Below, in pieces: positions 55,901-64,000 of a stretch of 64,000 nucleotides of DNA; position 1 is the stretch's first letter, and the number at the start of each line of letters is the position of its first letter. The DNA lies in the NCBI RefSeq assembly GCF_002085925.2, contig NZ_CP053562.1, positions 290,001 through 354,000 of the forward strand. The letters run 5' to 3'. The notes under the pieces are model-generated. The model was not told the DNA's origin and did no database searches. It saw only the letters and a program-made list of their open reading frames with translations. Source of the DNA: Thioclava electrotropha. GTDB taxonomy: Bacteria > Pseudomonadota > Alphaproteobacteria > Rhodobacterales > Rhodobacteraceae. The translations under genes were made by a program, and so were the position numbers.

Positions 55901-57014
55901 TGGCCCCGCTCGAAGGTGTGAAAGTCGTCGAGCTGGCGCGCATTCTGGCCGGTCCCTGGGCCGGTCAGGTGCTGGCCGATCTCGGCGCCGAGGTGATCAA
56001 GGTCGAAGCGCCCGAGGGCGACGATACGCGTCGCTGGGGCCCTCCCTTCATCGCCCGCGAAGGCGATGGGCCGGAGGGGCGCTCTGCCGCCTATTTCCAC
56101 GCAACCAATCGTGGGAAGATTTCGGTCGTGGCCGATTTTCGCACCGAGGAGGGCCAGAAGATCGTGCGCGATCTGGTCAAGGACGCCGATGTGGTGATCG
56201 AGAACTTCAAGCTCGGCGGGCTCAAGAAATACGGGCTCGATTACGAGAGCCTTTCGGCGATCAATCCGCGTCTCGTCTATTGCTCTATCACCGGTTTCGG
56301 GCAGGATGGCCCTTATGCCAGCCGCGCGGGCTATGACTTCCTGATCCAGGGCATGGCGGGCTGGATGGACCTGACCGGCGACCCGCAAGGCCAGCCGCAA
56401 AAGGTGGGCGTCGCCTTCGCGGACATCTTCACCGGGCTTTACGCGGTGATCGGCATTCAGGCGGCGCTGGCCGCGCGGGCGCGCACCGGGCGCGGGCAGT
56501 TGGTCGATATGGCGCTTCTGGATTGCGCGGTGGGCGTGCTCGCCAATCAGGGGATGAACTTCCTCGCGACCGGCAATGCGCCGCATCGCTTGGTAATGCC
56601 CATCCCAACATCGCGCCTTACGAGGTGGTCAGCGCCAAGGATGGCGACCTGATCCTCGCGGTCGGCAATGACGGGCAGTTCAAGCGGCTGTGCGAGGTGC
56701 TGGGCCTCGATCTTGCGACCAATCCAGACTTCGCCACGAACGAAGCCCGCGTGGCCAATCGCGCGGCAATGCGCGAAACGCTCCTGCCTACGCTCGCGCA
56801 ATGGCCGCGCGCTGATCTGCTCGCGGCGCTCGAGAAGGCGACCGTCCCCGCGGGCCCGATCAACTCCGTCGATCAGGTCTTCGCCGACCCGCAGGTTGAG
56901 GCGCGGGGGATGCGGATCGAGGCCGAGGGCATCCCCGGCATCCGCACGCCGATCCGCTTCTCGGACACGCCGCTTGCCGATCCGAAACCGGCCCCGAAGC
57001 TAAAGGCCGACTAG
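55900..57014 (+). pseudogene. CaiB/BaiF CoA-transferase, frameshifted
   Basis: The first frame (55900-56652) encodes the family start LEGVKVVELARILAGPWAGQ, RPSK-like and KVEAPEGDDTRRWG regions up to FLATGNAPHRL. The rest, NAHPNIAPYEVVSAKDGDLI to PKPAPKLKAD, continues in another frame to 57014. A single missing base near 56588-56593 explains both. In full length it would be about 370 residues and would pass CoA from succinyl-CoA to glutarate, fitting the gcdH neighbour. It is either a real inactivation or a sequencing error. Confidence 0.88.
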
Positions 57015-57030
57015 CCTCTTCCTCTTGGCG

Positions 57031-57139
57031 GAAATATCCCGGGGGGTGAGGCGGGATCAGCGGCCTTCCAGTGGAAGGACGCCCCGCCGAACGCCCGAAG
57101 CGCAAGCGAAGGGCCGTCAGCGCGGGGGCAGCGCCCCCT
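57031..57139. repeat. Rhodobacteraceae-type intergenic repeat, copy 2
   Basis: GAAATATCCCGGGGGGTGAG at 57031-57050 and the hairpin GGGGGC-AG-CGCCCCC at 57124-57139 match the copy at 51904-51937. About 70 bases lie between the two blocks here. It is between convergent genes and could serve as a terminator. Confidence 0.75.
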
Positions 57140-57175
57140 CCCAACTTCAGTTTTGCACGCCAGCGCGCGCGGGCG

Positions 57176-57781
57176 TCACCCGTTACAAGCCAGCGTCAGA
57201 GCGATCGGGATATTGTCCGGCCCGCCATGCACATCCGGTTGATTGACCGACACGTTCGGCACGCAGGTCGCGCCGTCGGCCAGCCCCCGGATCACCACCG
57301 GGTCGGATTTCACCGGCACCAGTCCGGTCAGGTTCTCGGGGTCATACATCTCGATGCGCAGATCGTTCGGGTTCTCGGCCTGGGGCAGGGCGAGCGCGAA
57401 GGCCATCGTGACGGCCCCATCCTTCACCGTCGCCTGAAAACCGTAGATTTGCGGGTCGGGCAGTTGCTCGGCCCCTTTCCAGAACCGGGTGTAGAAGAAC
57501 GAGCCTTCCGAATTCTGCTTCGCCGCATCTTGCAGCGGCGCAAGCTCGTCTCCGGTGAAGGCTCCGTCGCCATTTTTGTCGAAGGTCTGGATCAGCCAGT
57601 CGGAAACGGTCGGATCGAAAGTCCAGCTTTCGCCGATATGGGTGACGTTCCCGCTCTCCATGCCGACGAGCAGGCGGATCAGGATTTCGTCTTCCGGGTG
57701 CGCTGCGGCCAATCCCGGCGCGAGCCCGATCAGGGCGGTGAGGGCAAAAGCGGCGCGGCGCAGGGCGGCAAGGCGGATCAT
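57176..57781 (-). CDS. DUF1007-type secreted protein with EF-hand-like loop
   Basis: The protein has 201 residues from the ATG at 57781, which overlaps the stop of the previous gene (ATGA). A signal peptide (LRRAAFALTALIGLAPGLAA) is followed by HPEDEILIRLLVGM, typical of DUF1007. DKNGDGAFTGDEL reads as a calcium-binding loop. Such proteins are found beside HupE/UreJ and nickel/cobalt transport genes and are thought to handle metal in the periplasm. That role is inferred here from the neighbours. Confidence 0.82.
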   Translation of the reverse strand: MIRLAALRRAAFALTALIGLAPGLAAAHPEDEILIRLLVGMESGNVTHIGESWTFDPTVSDWLIQTFDKNGDGAFTGDELAPLQDAAKQNSEGSFFYTRFWKGAEQLPDPQIYGFQATVKDGAVTMAFALALPQAENPNDLRIEMYDPENLTGLVPVKSDPVVIRGLADGATCVPNVSVNQPDVHGGPDNIPIALTLACNG

Positions 57782-58578
57782 GGCTGGAAATCCGGTTTCT
57801 TGCTGCCCGGCGGGGTGGCGGGCGGTGGCGCGCCGAAGCTGGGGAAAGCGTCGGCCTCGGGCACGGCGGCATCCGCGGCGGGCGCGTTCTCGGAGGCATC
57901 GGTCGAGGGATCGGCATTCTTTGGTTTCAGCTTGCCGCCCATCAGCGCGACCCCGCCATAAAGCAGCCCGATGGCGATCAGCCAGCTGCCGACGATCCGA
58001 CCCGCGATCTCGAACCAGTGCGCCTGCCAGCTGCGCAGCACCAGATAGACCGCACCGATCAGCCAGACGCCCAGCCCAACCCCAGCCAGGAAGACCCACG
58101 GTTTGCCGCCATAGCTCGGATCGGACAGCTTCACCGAGAGCGCATACATCACCCCCAGAACAAAGCCCGCAGGCACGATCAGCGCGGGCCGCGACCACCG
58201 CCCCAGCGCGAGCGTCGCGCCAATGGCGATGGCCGAGATCGGCATGGTCAGGAAGTGATGTGTGATCGCGCCGGGGAGTTGTTGCAACGCGGCCATCAGC
58301 TCGATGCGGAAGGTGAAGCCGAGCGCGATCCCGATGGCCCAAAGGAGCGCCGCAATCAGCGCCGCGCGCCGCCCGACCAAGGCCAGCGCGATCCCGAAGC
58401 CAAACAGAGGGAACAGCCGCTCGATCGCGACCGCGTCGCGTATCAGCCATGCGCCGGTCTCGCCGCGGTCCGCGGGCGGGACCACCGCCAGCACGATCAG
58501 GGCCGTCAGCCCGGCCAGCACCCAGAGGTGACGCAGCCAGCCGAGGCCGGAACGGTTATGCGATAAATCAATGGCCAA
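57778..58578 (-). CDS. Multi-pass membrane protein of the hupE cluster
   Basis: The protein has 266 residues with about seven hydrophobic helices between residues 15 and 205, then a Pro/Ala-rich tail (EADAFPSFGAPPPATPPGSK). The repeated short helices and a His pair in GAITHHFLTMP suggest a metal or proton pathway, but I do not recognise a family. It overlaps hupE upstream by 11 bases and the DUF1007 gene downstream by 4. Confidence 0.75.
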   Translation of the reverse strand: MAIDLSHNRSGLGWLRHLWVLAGLTALIVLAVVPPADRGETGAWLIRDAVAIERLFPLFGFGIALALVGRRAALIAALLWAIGIALGFTFRIELMAALQQLPGAITHHFLTMPISAIAIGATLALGRWSRPALIVPAGFVLGVMYALSVKLSDPSYGGKPWVFLAGVGLGVWLIGAVYLVLRSWQAHWFEIAGRIVGSWLIAIGLLYGGVALMGGKLKPKNADPSTDASENAPAADAAVPEADAFPSFGAPPPATPPGSKKPDFQP

Positions 58579-59215
58579 AGAGGCTTAGCCCACCTTGCAG
58601 GAACCCGAGCTGAGATTGCAGGTAACCTAGCGCCAATGCAAGGAAGCCGAGCCCGACCACTGCGATGATCGCACCCAGCCCGCGCGAGAGTTGCCCGCCC
58701 CGGATCGGCTCGAGGATGAGACCAACGCCGACGCCGATCACGTGGATCATCCCGGTCGCCAGGACGAAGCCGATCGCAAAATCGGCCGGGTCGGCGGCCA
58801 GCGGCAGTTCCGCGCCATGCGCATAGCCGTGATAGAGCGCGAAGACCGAGATGATCGCCAGCGCGACCCATTCGTAGGGTTTCCACCCGGCGGCGATGGC
58901 GAGGCCAAGCACCACGATCGACAGCGCGATCCCGATCTCGATCCCCGGCAGCGGCAGGCCGAGAATGCCGATCACGCCGCCCACGACCATGATCAGCGGG
59001 AAGGTCATCGGCAATTGCCAGACCTGTCGCCCGCCCATCTGCGCGCCCCAAAGACCCACGGCGAACATCGCGAGGAAATGGTCATATCCCGAGAGCGGAT
59101 GCTCGAACCCCGCGGTGAACCCGCCCGAGCCGGTCGCGGTGATATGGGCGGCGGCCACCTGCGGCAGCATCAGGGCGACGAGGCCCGCGAGGGCGGCAAG
59201 GCGGCGATGGATCAT
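58568..59215 (-). CDS. HupE/UreJ-family membrane protein
   Basis: The protein has 215 residues from the ATG at 59215. A signal-like N-terminus (ALAGLVALMLPQVAA, then AHITA) is followed by GFEHPLSGYDHFLAMFAVGL, the HupE/UreJ family motif with its His and Asp. A second His motif is FALYHGYAHGAELP. Members are nickel or cobalt permeases linked to hydrogenase, urease or B12. No such enzyme is in the window. It is the first gene of a three-gene operon. Confidence 0.87.
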   Translation of the reverse strand: MIHRRLAALAGLVALMLPQVAAAHITATGSGGFTAGFEHPLSGYDHFLAMFAVGLWGAQMGGRQVWQLPMTFPLIMVVGGVIGILGLPLPGIEIGIALSIVVLGLAIAAGWKPYEWVALAIISVFALYHGYAHGAELPLAADPADFAIGFVLATGMIHVIGVGVGLILEPIRGGQLSRGLGAIIAVVGLGFLALALGYLQSQLGFLQGGLSLFGH

Positions 59216-59333
59216 GCGATGGTTCTCTGTCCCGTGATTGTTGGGCGGCATCTTCCGGATCGGGAGGCGAAACTCAAGGCGGCAAATGGCTCACCGTGTC
59301 TCACCATCGATTGAAGGGGCCGGGCGCGCGCGC

Positions 59334-61241
59334 TCAGCCCGCGCCGAGCAGCGCGGAAATCTGATAGGTCGCGAAGGCCGCGAGATAGGCCAGCGCGAAC
59401 ATGTAGACCACGGCGACCCACATCCATTTCGCCGAACCTGCCTCGCGCCGGATCACCGCCAGCGTGGAGATGCATTGCGGCGCGAAGATATACCATGCGA
59501 GCAGCGCCAGCGCGGTGCCGAGGCTCCATTGATCGGAGAGCGTGTGGATCAGCCCGTTCTCGCCGCCTACCGCGTAGACCGTCGCGAGCCCGGCTACGGC
59601 GACTTCGCGCGCGGCCATGCCCGGCACCAGCGCCACCGCGATATGCCAGTCGAAGCCTAGCGGATGCAGGATCGGGGCGACGAAATGGCCGATGATCGCG
59701 GCGAAGGAGTAGTTGATTGCGGGCTCCGTCGCGCCTTCTGGGGCCATCGGGAAAGTCGACAGGAACCAGATCACGACCATCGCCCAGAAGATCACCGTGC
59801 CCGCGCGGCGCAGGAAGACCCGCGCACGCTGGTAAAGCCCTAGCGCGATATTGCGCAGGATCGGCGTTTTGTAGTCGGGCAGGTCGAGCATCAGCGGGGC
59901 CGACCGCTCTTCGCGTGCGAAAAGGTAGCGCGCGACGAAAGCCACCGCGAGGACCGAGAAGACGCCCGCCGCATAAAGGCCGAACATCACCAGTCCTTGC
60001 AGGCTCAGCCCGCCGAGAACCTTGGTGTTCGGGATGAAGGCCGCGATGATCAGCGTATAGACCGGAATGCGCGCCGAGCAGGTCATCAGCGGCGCCACGA
60101 GGATCGTCGTCAGCCGGTCGCGTTTGTTGTCGATCACCCGCGCCGCCATGATCCCGGGGATCGCGCAGGCGAAGCTCGACAGAAGCGGGATGAAGGCGCG
60201 CCCGTTCAGCCCCGCGCGGCCCATGATCCGGTCCATCAGGAAGGCGGCTCGCGCCATGTAGCCGAAATCTTCCAGCAGCAGGATGAAGAGGAAGGTGAAC
60301 AGGATCTGCGGCAGGAAAATGATGACCGAGCCGATGCCCGCGATCAGCCCGTCCGCGATGAAGCTCTGGATCAGCCCGTCCGGCAGTAGCTGCGTCACCG
60401 CCGCACCAACGGAGGTAAACGCCCAGTCGATCGCGTCCATGAACGGCGCGGCCCAGGAAAAGACCGCCTGAAACATCACGAAGAGGATCGCGAGCAGGAT
60501 GATCGGCCCGGCGATCGGGTGCAGCACGACGCGGTCGATCTTGGCAGAGGCCGTGTCCGGCTCTGGCGGCTGGATCACGTGGGTCTTCACCAGCCGTTCG
60601 GCCTCGCGCATCGAGACCCGCATGTCATGGGTGCTCGGCACGGCCCAGCTTGACTGTTGCGGTGCGTCGAGACCGGCTTCCAGCATCGGGTCCACGGCGG
60701 ACCACAGCTCGTCCAGCCCGCCACGGCGCACGGCGGTGGCCGGGATCACCGGGATGCCAAGTTCTTCGCTCAGCGCGACATGGTCGATCTGCAAGCCGCG
60801 ATGGCGCGCGATATCGATCATGTTGAGGATCATCACGATCGGCAGGCCGATCTTCTTCAGCTCCGAAACCAGACGCAGCGCGCCGCGCAGGTTGGTCGCG
60901 TCGCCCACCGCGAGGATCATGTCGGGGACACGCTCGCCCGGGCGCTGGCCCAGCAGCACGTCGCGGGTCACTTCCTCATCGGGGGAGCGGGCGCGCAAGG
61001 AATGGGTGCCGGGCAGGTCGATCAGTGCGAACTTGCGCCCCGCAGGCGTGGTGGCCACGCCGACTTTGCGCTCCACGGTCACGCCGGAATAATTGCCGAC
61101 CTTCTGCGTCGCGCCGGTCATCGCGTTGAACAGCGCCGTCTTGCCGCAATTGGGCGCACCGACAAGCGCCGCCTCGATCGGCTGGGCGTCGGGGTCGGTC
61201 TGGGCTGCTTTGGGCTGGTTTATGGCAGGTGCCGACGTCAT
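59334..61241 (-). CDS. feoB: Ferrous iron transporter FeoB
   Basis: The protein has 635 residues, shorter than the 770 typical of Escherichia. The N-terminal G protein shows G1 GAPNCGKTALFN, GVTVERK, G3 DLPGTHSL and G4 NMID. The gate regions of the membrane part are seen in ARAAFLMDRIMGRAGLNGRA and SSFACAIPGIMAARVI. It imports Fe2+. The start overlaps the end of feoA (61238-61241). An Irr-type box lies upstream of feoA. Confidence 0.95.
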   Translation of the reverse strand: MTSAPAINQPKAAQTDPDAQPIEAALVGAPNCGKTALFNAMTGATQKVGNYSGVTVERKVGVATTPAGRKFALIDLPGTHSLRARSPDEEVTRDVLLGQRPGERVPDMILAVGDATNLRGALRLVSELKKIGLPIVMILNMIDIARHRGLQIDHVALSEELGIPVIPATAVRRGGLDELWSAVDPMLEAGLDAPQQSSWAVPSTHDMRVSMREAERLVKTHVIQPPEPDTASAKIDRVVLHPIAGPIILLAILFVMFQAVFSWAAPFMDAIDWAFTSVGAAVTQLLPDGLIQSFIADGLIAGIGSVIIFLPQILFTFLFILLLEDFGYMARAAFLMDRIMGRAGLNGRAFIPLLSSFACAIPGIMAARVIDNKRDRLTTILVAPLMTCSARIPVYTLIIAAFIPNTKVLGGLSLQGLVMFGLYAAGVFSVLAVAFVARYLFAREERSAPLMLDLPDYKTPILRNIALGLYQRARVFLRRAGTVIFWAMVVIWFLSTFPMAPEGATEPAINYSFAAIIGHFVAPILHPLGFDWHIAVALVPGMAAREVAVAGLATVYAVGGENGLIHTLSDQWSLGTALALLAWYIFAPQCISTLAVIRREAGSAKWMWVAVVYMFALAYLAAFATYQISALLGAG

Positions 61242-61525
61242 TCCGCGAGGATGGCCATCGCCTCGGCACGCCGCAGAGCGACGGTGGTGTCGTTCACGCG
61301 CACCGCGATCGGATCGCGCCCGAACGGACCTTCGTGAAGGATGTGGACCGAAGCGCCCTCGATGAAGCCAAGCTCCAGCAGGCGCAGTTCCAACTCGTCC
61401 GCGTCATAGCCGTCATTCCCGGCGAGCGGGCAGACCGATACCAGAGTGCCCCGGAACCCACGACGGCACTGGCCAAGCGGCAGCGCGCATTTGCAGGTTT
61501 CGTTCTCGATAGGGCTGGCCTTCAT
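61238..61525 (-). CDS. feoA: Ferrous iron transport protein FeoA
   Basis: The protein has 95 residues. The SH3-like core runs GNDGYDADELELRLLELGFI and FGRDPIAVRVNDTTVALRRA, then EAMAILAE. The N-terminus has an extra Cys-rich stretch (ETCKCALPLGQC) not usual in FeoA, which might bind iron or zinc. It supports FeoB. The 4-base overlap with feoB shows coupling. Confidence 0.9.
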   Translation of the reverse strand: MKASPIENETCKCALPLGQCRRGFRGTLVSVCPLAGNDGYDADELELRLLELGFIEGASVHILHEGPFGRDPIAVRVNDTTVALRRAEAMAILAE

Positions 61526-61655
61526 GAGGGCACCTCCGTGATGGGTCGCGAGTTGGTCTTCGCTTCCTACAGATTGGAGATAGTCTGGAAATTGATCTCT
61601 GACAAATGAAGTCTGGTATTTTCCCGCCTTCGTGATCGATTATTTTAGTCAGGAA

Positions 61656-61672
61656 TTTAGAAGGACTCTAAA
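61656..61672. promoter_or_regulatory. Candidate Irr/ICE iron-control box
   Basis: TTTAGAAGGACTCTAAA matches the alphaproteobacterial Irr box TTTAGAA-N3-TTCTAAA with one mismatch. The palindrome extends to AATTTAGA with TCTAAATT (61654-61674). It lies 131 bases upstream of the feoA start, in the intergenic region shared only with the end of hlyD. Confidence 0.75.
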
Positions 61673-61714
61673 TTATTAGATAAGTGTCTGAAATCGTTTA
61701 GGTGACTAAGAAAA

Positions 61715-61739
61715 GCGCCGCCCCCTTGGGAGCGACGCC
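61715..61739 (-). terminator. Terminator of the type I secretion operon
   Basis: On the minus strand GCGTCGCTCCC pairs with GGGGGCGGCGC (two G-U pairs) and is followed by TTTTCTT. It lies about 30 bases after the adaptor gene stop. Confidence 0.8.
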
Positions 61740-61769
61740 TTCAGGCCGGTTTTCCGCCGGATCGACCCC

Positions 61770-63122
61770 TCAATGCTCGCGGAAAGCGCGGTTCATCGAA
61801 TCCACCACCGGTTTCGCGATGTATTGGGCGAAGGTTCGCGACGCGGTCTGGATCATCACTTCGACCGGCATCCCGGGCATCGGCGCGAAGCCCGGCACGC
61901 GGCGCAACTCCGAGGCGGGCAGGCGGATGCGCGCGATATAGACCTCGCGCGGATGTTCGCCCGAGCGTTCCACGATCGCGTCGGCGGAGATGTAATAGAC
62001 CTCCCCGATCAGGATCGGCGTCGTACGCTGGTTGAGCGCCGACAGCCGCACCGAGGCCTCCTGTCCGACCTTGATCGCGTCGATATCGGTCCGTGCGATC
62101 ATCGTCTCGATGATCAGCGGCGCTTCCGAGGGCAAGATCTCGGCGATCACCTTGCCCGCTTCGATCACGCCGCCCGCGCCGGAATAGTTCAGCCGCACCA
62201 CGGTGCCCGACACGGGGCTGTCGATCACGACGCGCTTCAGGATGGAGGTCGCCTTGCGCTCTTGTTCGCGCACGGAATCCAGCTCCGCTTGCACGGTCTC
62301 CAGCTCGTCGAGCGCGGCCTGCTTGTGGGTTTCGATCGTCTGCGTGGTCTGCGCCTGATATTTCGCGCGCATCTCCTCGCTCTCGCCGATCTCCGCCTTG
62401 AGGCGTCCGATCTGCCCCTCCGCATCGGCCAGAGCACGCAGCAGGGCGTTCAATTCGGTCCGCCGGATCAGACCGCTCTCGTAGAGTTTCGCCTTGCTCT
62501 CATGGTCCTGGGCCAGCAGGTCGCGCTGGGCCTCCGTGGCGGTCAGCTGCGCGCGATAGCCTTCCGCGCGGCTTTCCATGGCGGCGATATTGCGGGCCAG
62601 AAGGTCCAGCTCGCTCTGCACTTTCGCCCTCGTCACCTCGAAGGCGAGGCGCTGCGAGTCCATCATCGCGGCGATCTCCGCATCGCGCCGGGCCTCCTGA
62701 AGCCATTCCGGGAAGACCAATTCGCGCCAGCCGTCATATTCGGCCTGAATACGAGCCTCCATCGAGGTCAGTCGCGCACGGCGCAGAAACAGCGCGCGTT
62801 CATTGGCCAGAGCCGAGGTCTCGTCGAGGCGCAGGAGCGGTTGCCCCGCCGTGACGAAATCGCCCTCGGAGACGTTGATCTCCTTGATGATCCCGCCTTC
62901 GAGGTGCTGGATCATCTTGTTGCGGCCCGTGGCCACGAACGAACCGGGCGCCATCACGGCCGCCGCGAGCGGTGCGCTGAAGGCCCAGACACCGAAGCCT
63001 CCGAAGGCCATCGCGAAGATCGTCAGGCCGACGATGACGAGCGTCTTGATGTTGCGCGGGACCTCGGTCGACCAGTCGCGGGTCTCGGCAGATTGAATCG
63101 GGTTGGTCAGAAGGAGTGTCAT
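61770..63122 (-). CDS. Type I secretion membrane-fusion protein (HlyD family)
   Basis: The protein has 450 residues. One transmembrane helix near 28-50 (LVIVGLTIFAMAFGGFGVW) is followed by a lipoyl/barrel half (MIQHLEGGIIKEINVSEGDF), a long coiled-coil (about 105-290) and the closing half (VVIDSPVSGTVVRLNYSGAG). This is the PrsE/HlyD layout that joins the ABC exporter to the outer-membrane channel. Its start overlaps the exporter gene stop by 4 bases. The secreted substrate is not in the window. Confidence 0.93.
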   Translation of the reverse strand: MTLLLTNPIQSAETRDWSTEVPRNIKTLVIVGLTIFAMAFGGFGVWAFSAPLAAAVMAPGSFVATGRNKMIQHLEGGIIKEINVSEGDFVTAGQPLLRLDETSALANERALFLRRARLTSMEARIQAEYDGWRELVFPEWLQEARRDAEIAAMMDSQRLAFEVTRAKVQSELDLLARNIAAMESRAEGYRAQLTATEAQRDLLAQDHESKAKLYESGLIRRTELNALLRALADAEGQIGRLKAEIGESEEMRAKYQAQTTQTIETHKQAALDELETVQAELDSVREQERKATSILKRVVIDSPVSGTVVRLNYSGAGGVIEAGKVIAEILPSEAPLIIETMIARTDIDAIKVGQEASVRLSALNQRTTPILIGEVYYISADAIVERSGEHPREVYIARIRLPASELRRVPGFAPMPGMPVEVMIQTASRTFAQYIAKPVVDSMNRAFREH

Positions 63123-64000
63123 GCCGGCGCTCCTTGCATGGGTGCGTTGGCGGTGGTGGTGGGTTGGGCCGCTGCGCGCTGTTGCTGGACCTGTTGAGTC
63201 TTGGCCTGCTTGCGTCGCTCCAGTTCCGCCAGCATCTGATCGCGCCAGCCGAACATCGCTATATTGCCGTCATTGAGTAGCATGATCTTGTCGACCGCGC
63301 TGAGCAGCGAGGGTTTCTGCGTGACCACGACCACCGTGATCCCGTTCGCCTTCGCATGGCCGAGCGCGCGCACGAGAGCCGCATCGCCTTGGGTGTCGAG
63401 GTTCGAGTTCGGCTCGTCCAGCACCACGAATTTCGGATCGCCGAAGAAGGCGCGGGCCAGACCGATCCGCTGTTTCTGCCCGCCCGAGAGCGGCGAGCCG
63501 TCGGAGGCCACGACCGTCTCGTAACCCTGCGGCAGCGAGGCGATCATCTCATGCACATCGGCGAGCGCGGCGGCGCGGTGGATCGCGGCGTCGCTCGCAT
63601 CCTCGCGCATCCGGGCGATGTTCTGCTTGATCGTGCCCGGGAAGAGCTGCACGTCCTGCGGCAGGTAGCCGATGCATTCCCCGAATTGCCGCGGGTCCCA
63701 GTTGCGGATGTCCATCAGATCCAGCCGCACAGCGCCCGAGGTCGGCAGGACCGATCCCACCAGCATCTTGCCGAGCGTCGTCTTGCCCGCGCCCGAATTG
63801 CCGATGATCGCCAGCTGATCGCCCGGCGCGAGCGAGAAGGTCAGCGCGTTCAGCACGACATGTTTGGTGCCCTGCGGGACATAGAGAAGACGCTCGATAT
63901 CGAGCCGCCCCTCGACCTTGGGCAGGCGCAGCTTGTCGTTACGGGTCTTGGCCGAGGCCAGAAGCTGACCGACCCGGTCATAGGCGCCGCGTGCAAGCAG
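63119..64000 (-). CDS. Type I secretion ABC exporter ATPase, C-terminal part
   Basis: The gene continues beyond the right edge. The visible part, about 293 codons, contains Walker A IGNSGAGKTTLGKM, the Q-loop GYLPQDVQLFPGTI, the signature SPLSGGQKQRIGLARAF and Walker B FVVLDEPNSNLD. This is the PrsD/HlyB-type permease-ATPase. The C-terminus is Gln/Ala-rich (QQQRAAAQPTTTANAP). It forms an operon with the adaptor gene. The membrane part lies outside the window. Confidence 0.92.
   Translation of the reverse strand: MLARGAYDRVGQLLASAKTRNDKLRLPKVEGRLDIERLLYVPQGTKHVVLNALTFSLAPGDQLAIIGNSGAGKTTLGKMLVGSVLPTSGAVRLDLMDIRNWDPRQFGECIGYLPQDVQLFPGTIKQNIARMREDASDAAIHRAAALADVHEMIASLPQGYETVVASDGSPLSGGQKQRIGLARAFFGDPKFVVLDEPNSNLDTQGDAALVRALGHAKANGITVVVVTQKPSLLSAVDKIMLLNDGNIAMFGWRDQMLAELERRKQAKTQQVQQQRAAAQPTTTANAPMQGAPA

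Overview
The window looks like a chromosomal segment of a Rhodobacteraceae-type alphaproteobacterium. The reasons are high GC in the chromosomal part, the initiator tRNA directly after 5S rRNA, an Irr-type iron box before feoAB, a dispersed intergenic repeat of the Rhodobacteraceae type, and family resemblances across the metabolic genes. Genus is not determined.

Layout. (1) 1-2342: 3' part of 23S rRNA, 5S rRNA and tRNA-fMet. (2) 2343-10158: an integrative element (island A) between the tRNA and a 45-bp copy of the tRNA 3' half. It carries a tyrosine integrase, an unknown co-transcribed gene, an HTH gene, a Rep_trans-type initiator and a lower-GC cargo of four unrecognised proteins. Three of these are small membrane proteins and one is a duplicated Tyr/Gly/Ser-rich repeat protein. 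(3) 10159-25632: a second element (island B) ending at an 18-bp copy of the tRNA end. It carries an overlapping trio of recombinases (two tyrosine, one serine), HTH genes, a low-GC cluster of sulfotransferases and glycosyltransferases, and a graveyard of decayed IS5, IS256 and IS481 transposases. (4) 25762-39898: an amide-catabolism locus. amiC-amiR is followed by a five-gene branched-chain/urea-type ABC transporter, the aliphatic amidase amiE, and an AAA+/VWA pair. An NCS1 transporter and an alpha/beta hydrolase are transcribed divergently. (5) 39977-64000: ordinary chromosome. It holds a DEAD-box RNA helicase, a Ca2+/cation exchanger, xylB, galM, glpD-glpK, ureide catabolism genes (puuE-uraD fusion, ureidoglycine aminohydrolase, allA), an alcohol dehydrogenase, a LysR regulator diverging from gcdH plus a frameshifted CoA-transferase, a hupE/DUF1007 cluster, feoAB and a type I secretion operon that runs off the right edge.

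Most notable signal. Both transcripts leaving the amiC-amiR region begin with what reads as an ANTAR RNA element: two hairpins whose loops have A at position 1 and G at position 4, the second overlapping the 5' strand of an intrinsic terminator. One precedes the amide ABC transporter/amidase operon (30521-30598, plus strand). The other precedes the NCS1 transporter/hydrolase operon (28438-28513, minus strand). This predicts that AmiR, an ANTAR protein released by AmiC when amide is present, antiterminates both operons. That would place the NCS1 transporter and hydrolase in the amide regulon. Hairpins after the binding-protein gene, on both sides of amiE, and between the transporter and the hydrolase suggest tuning of mRNA levels within these operons.
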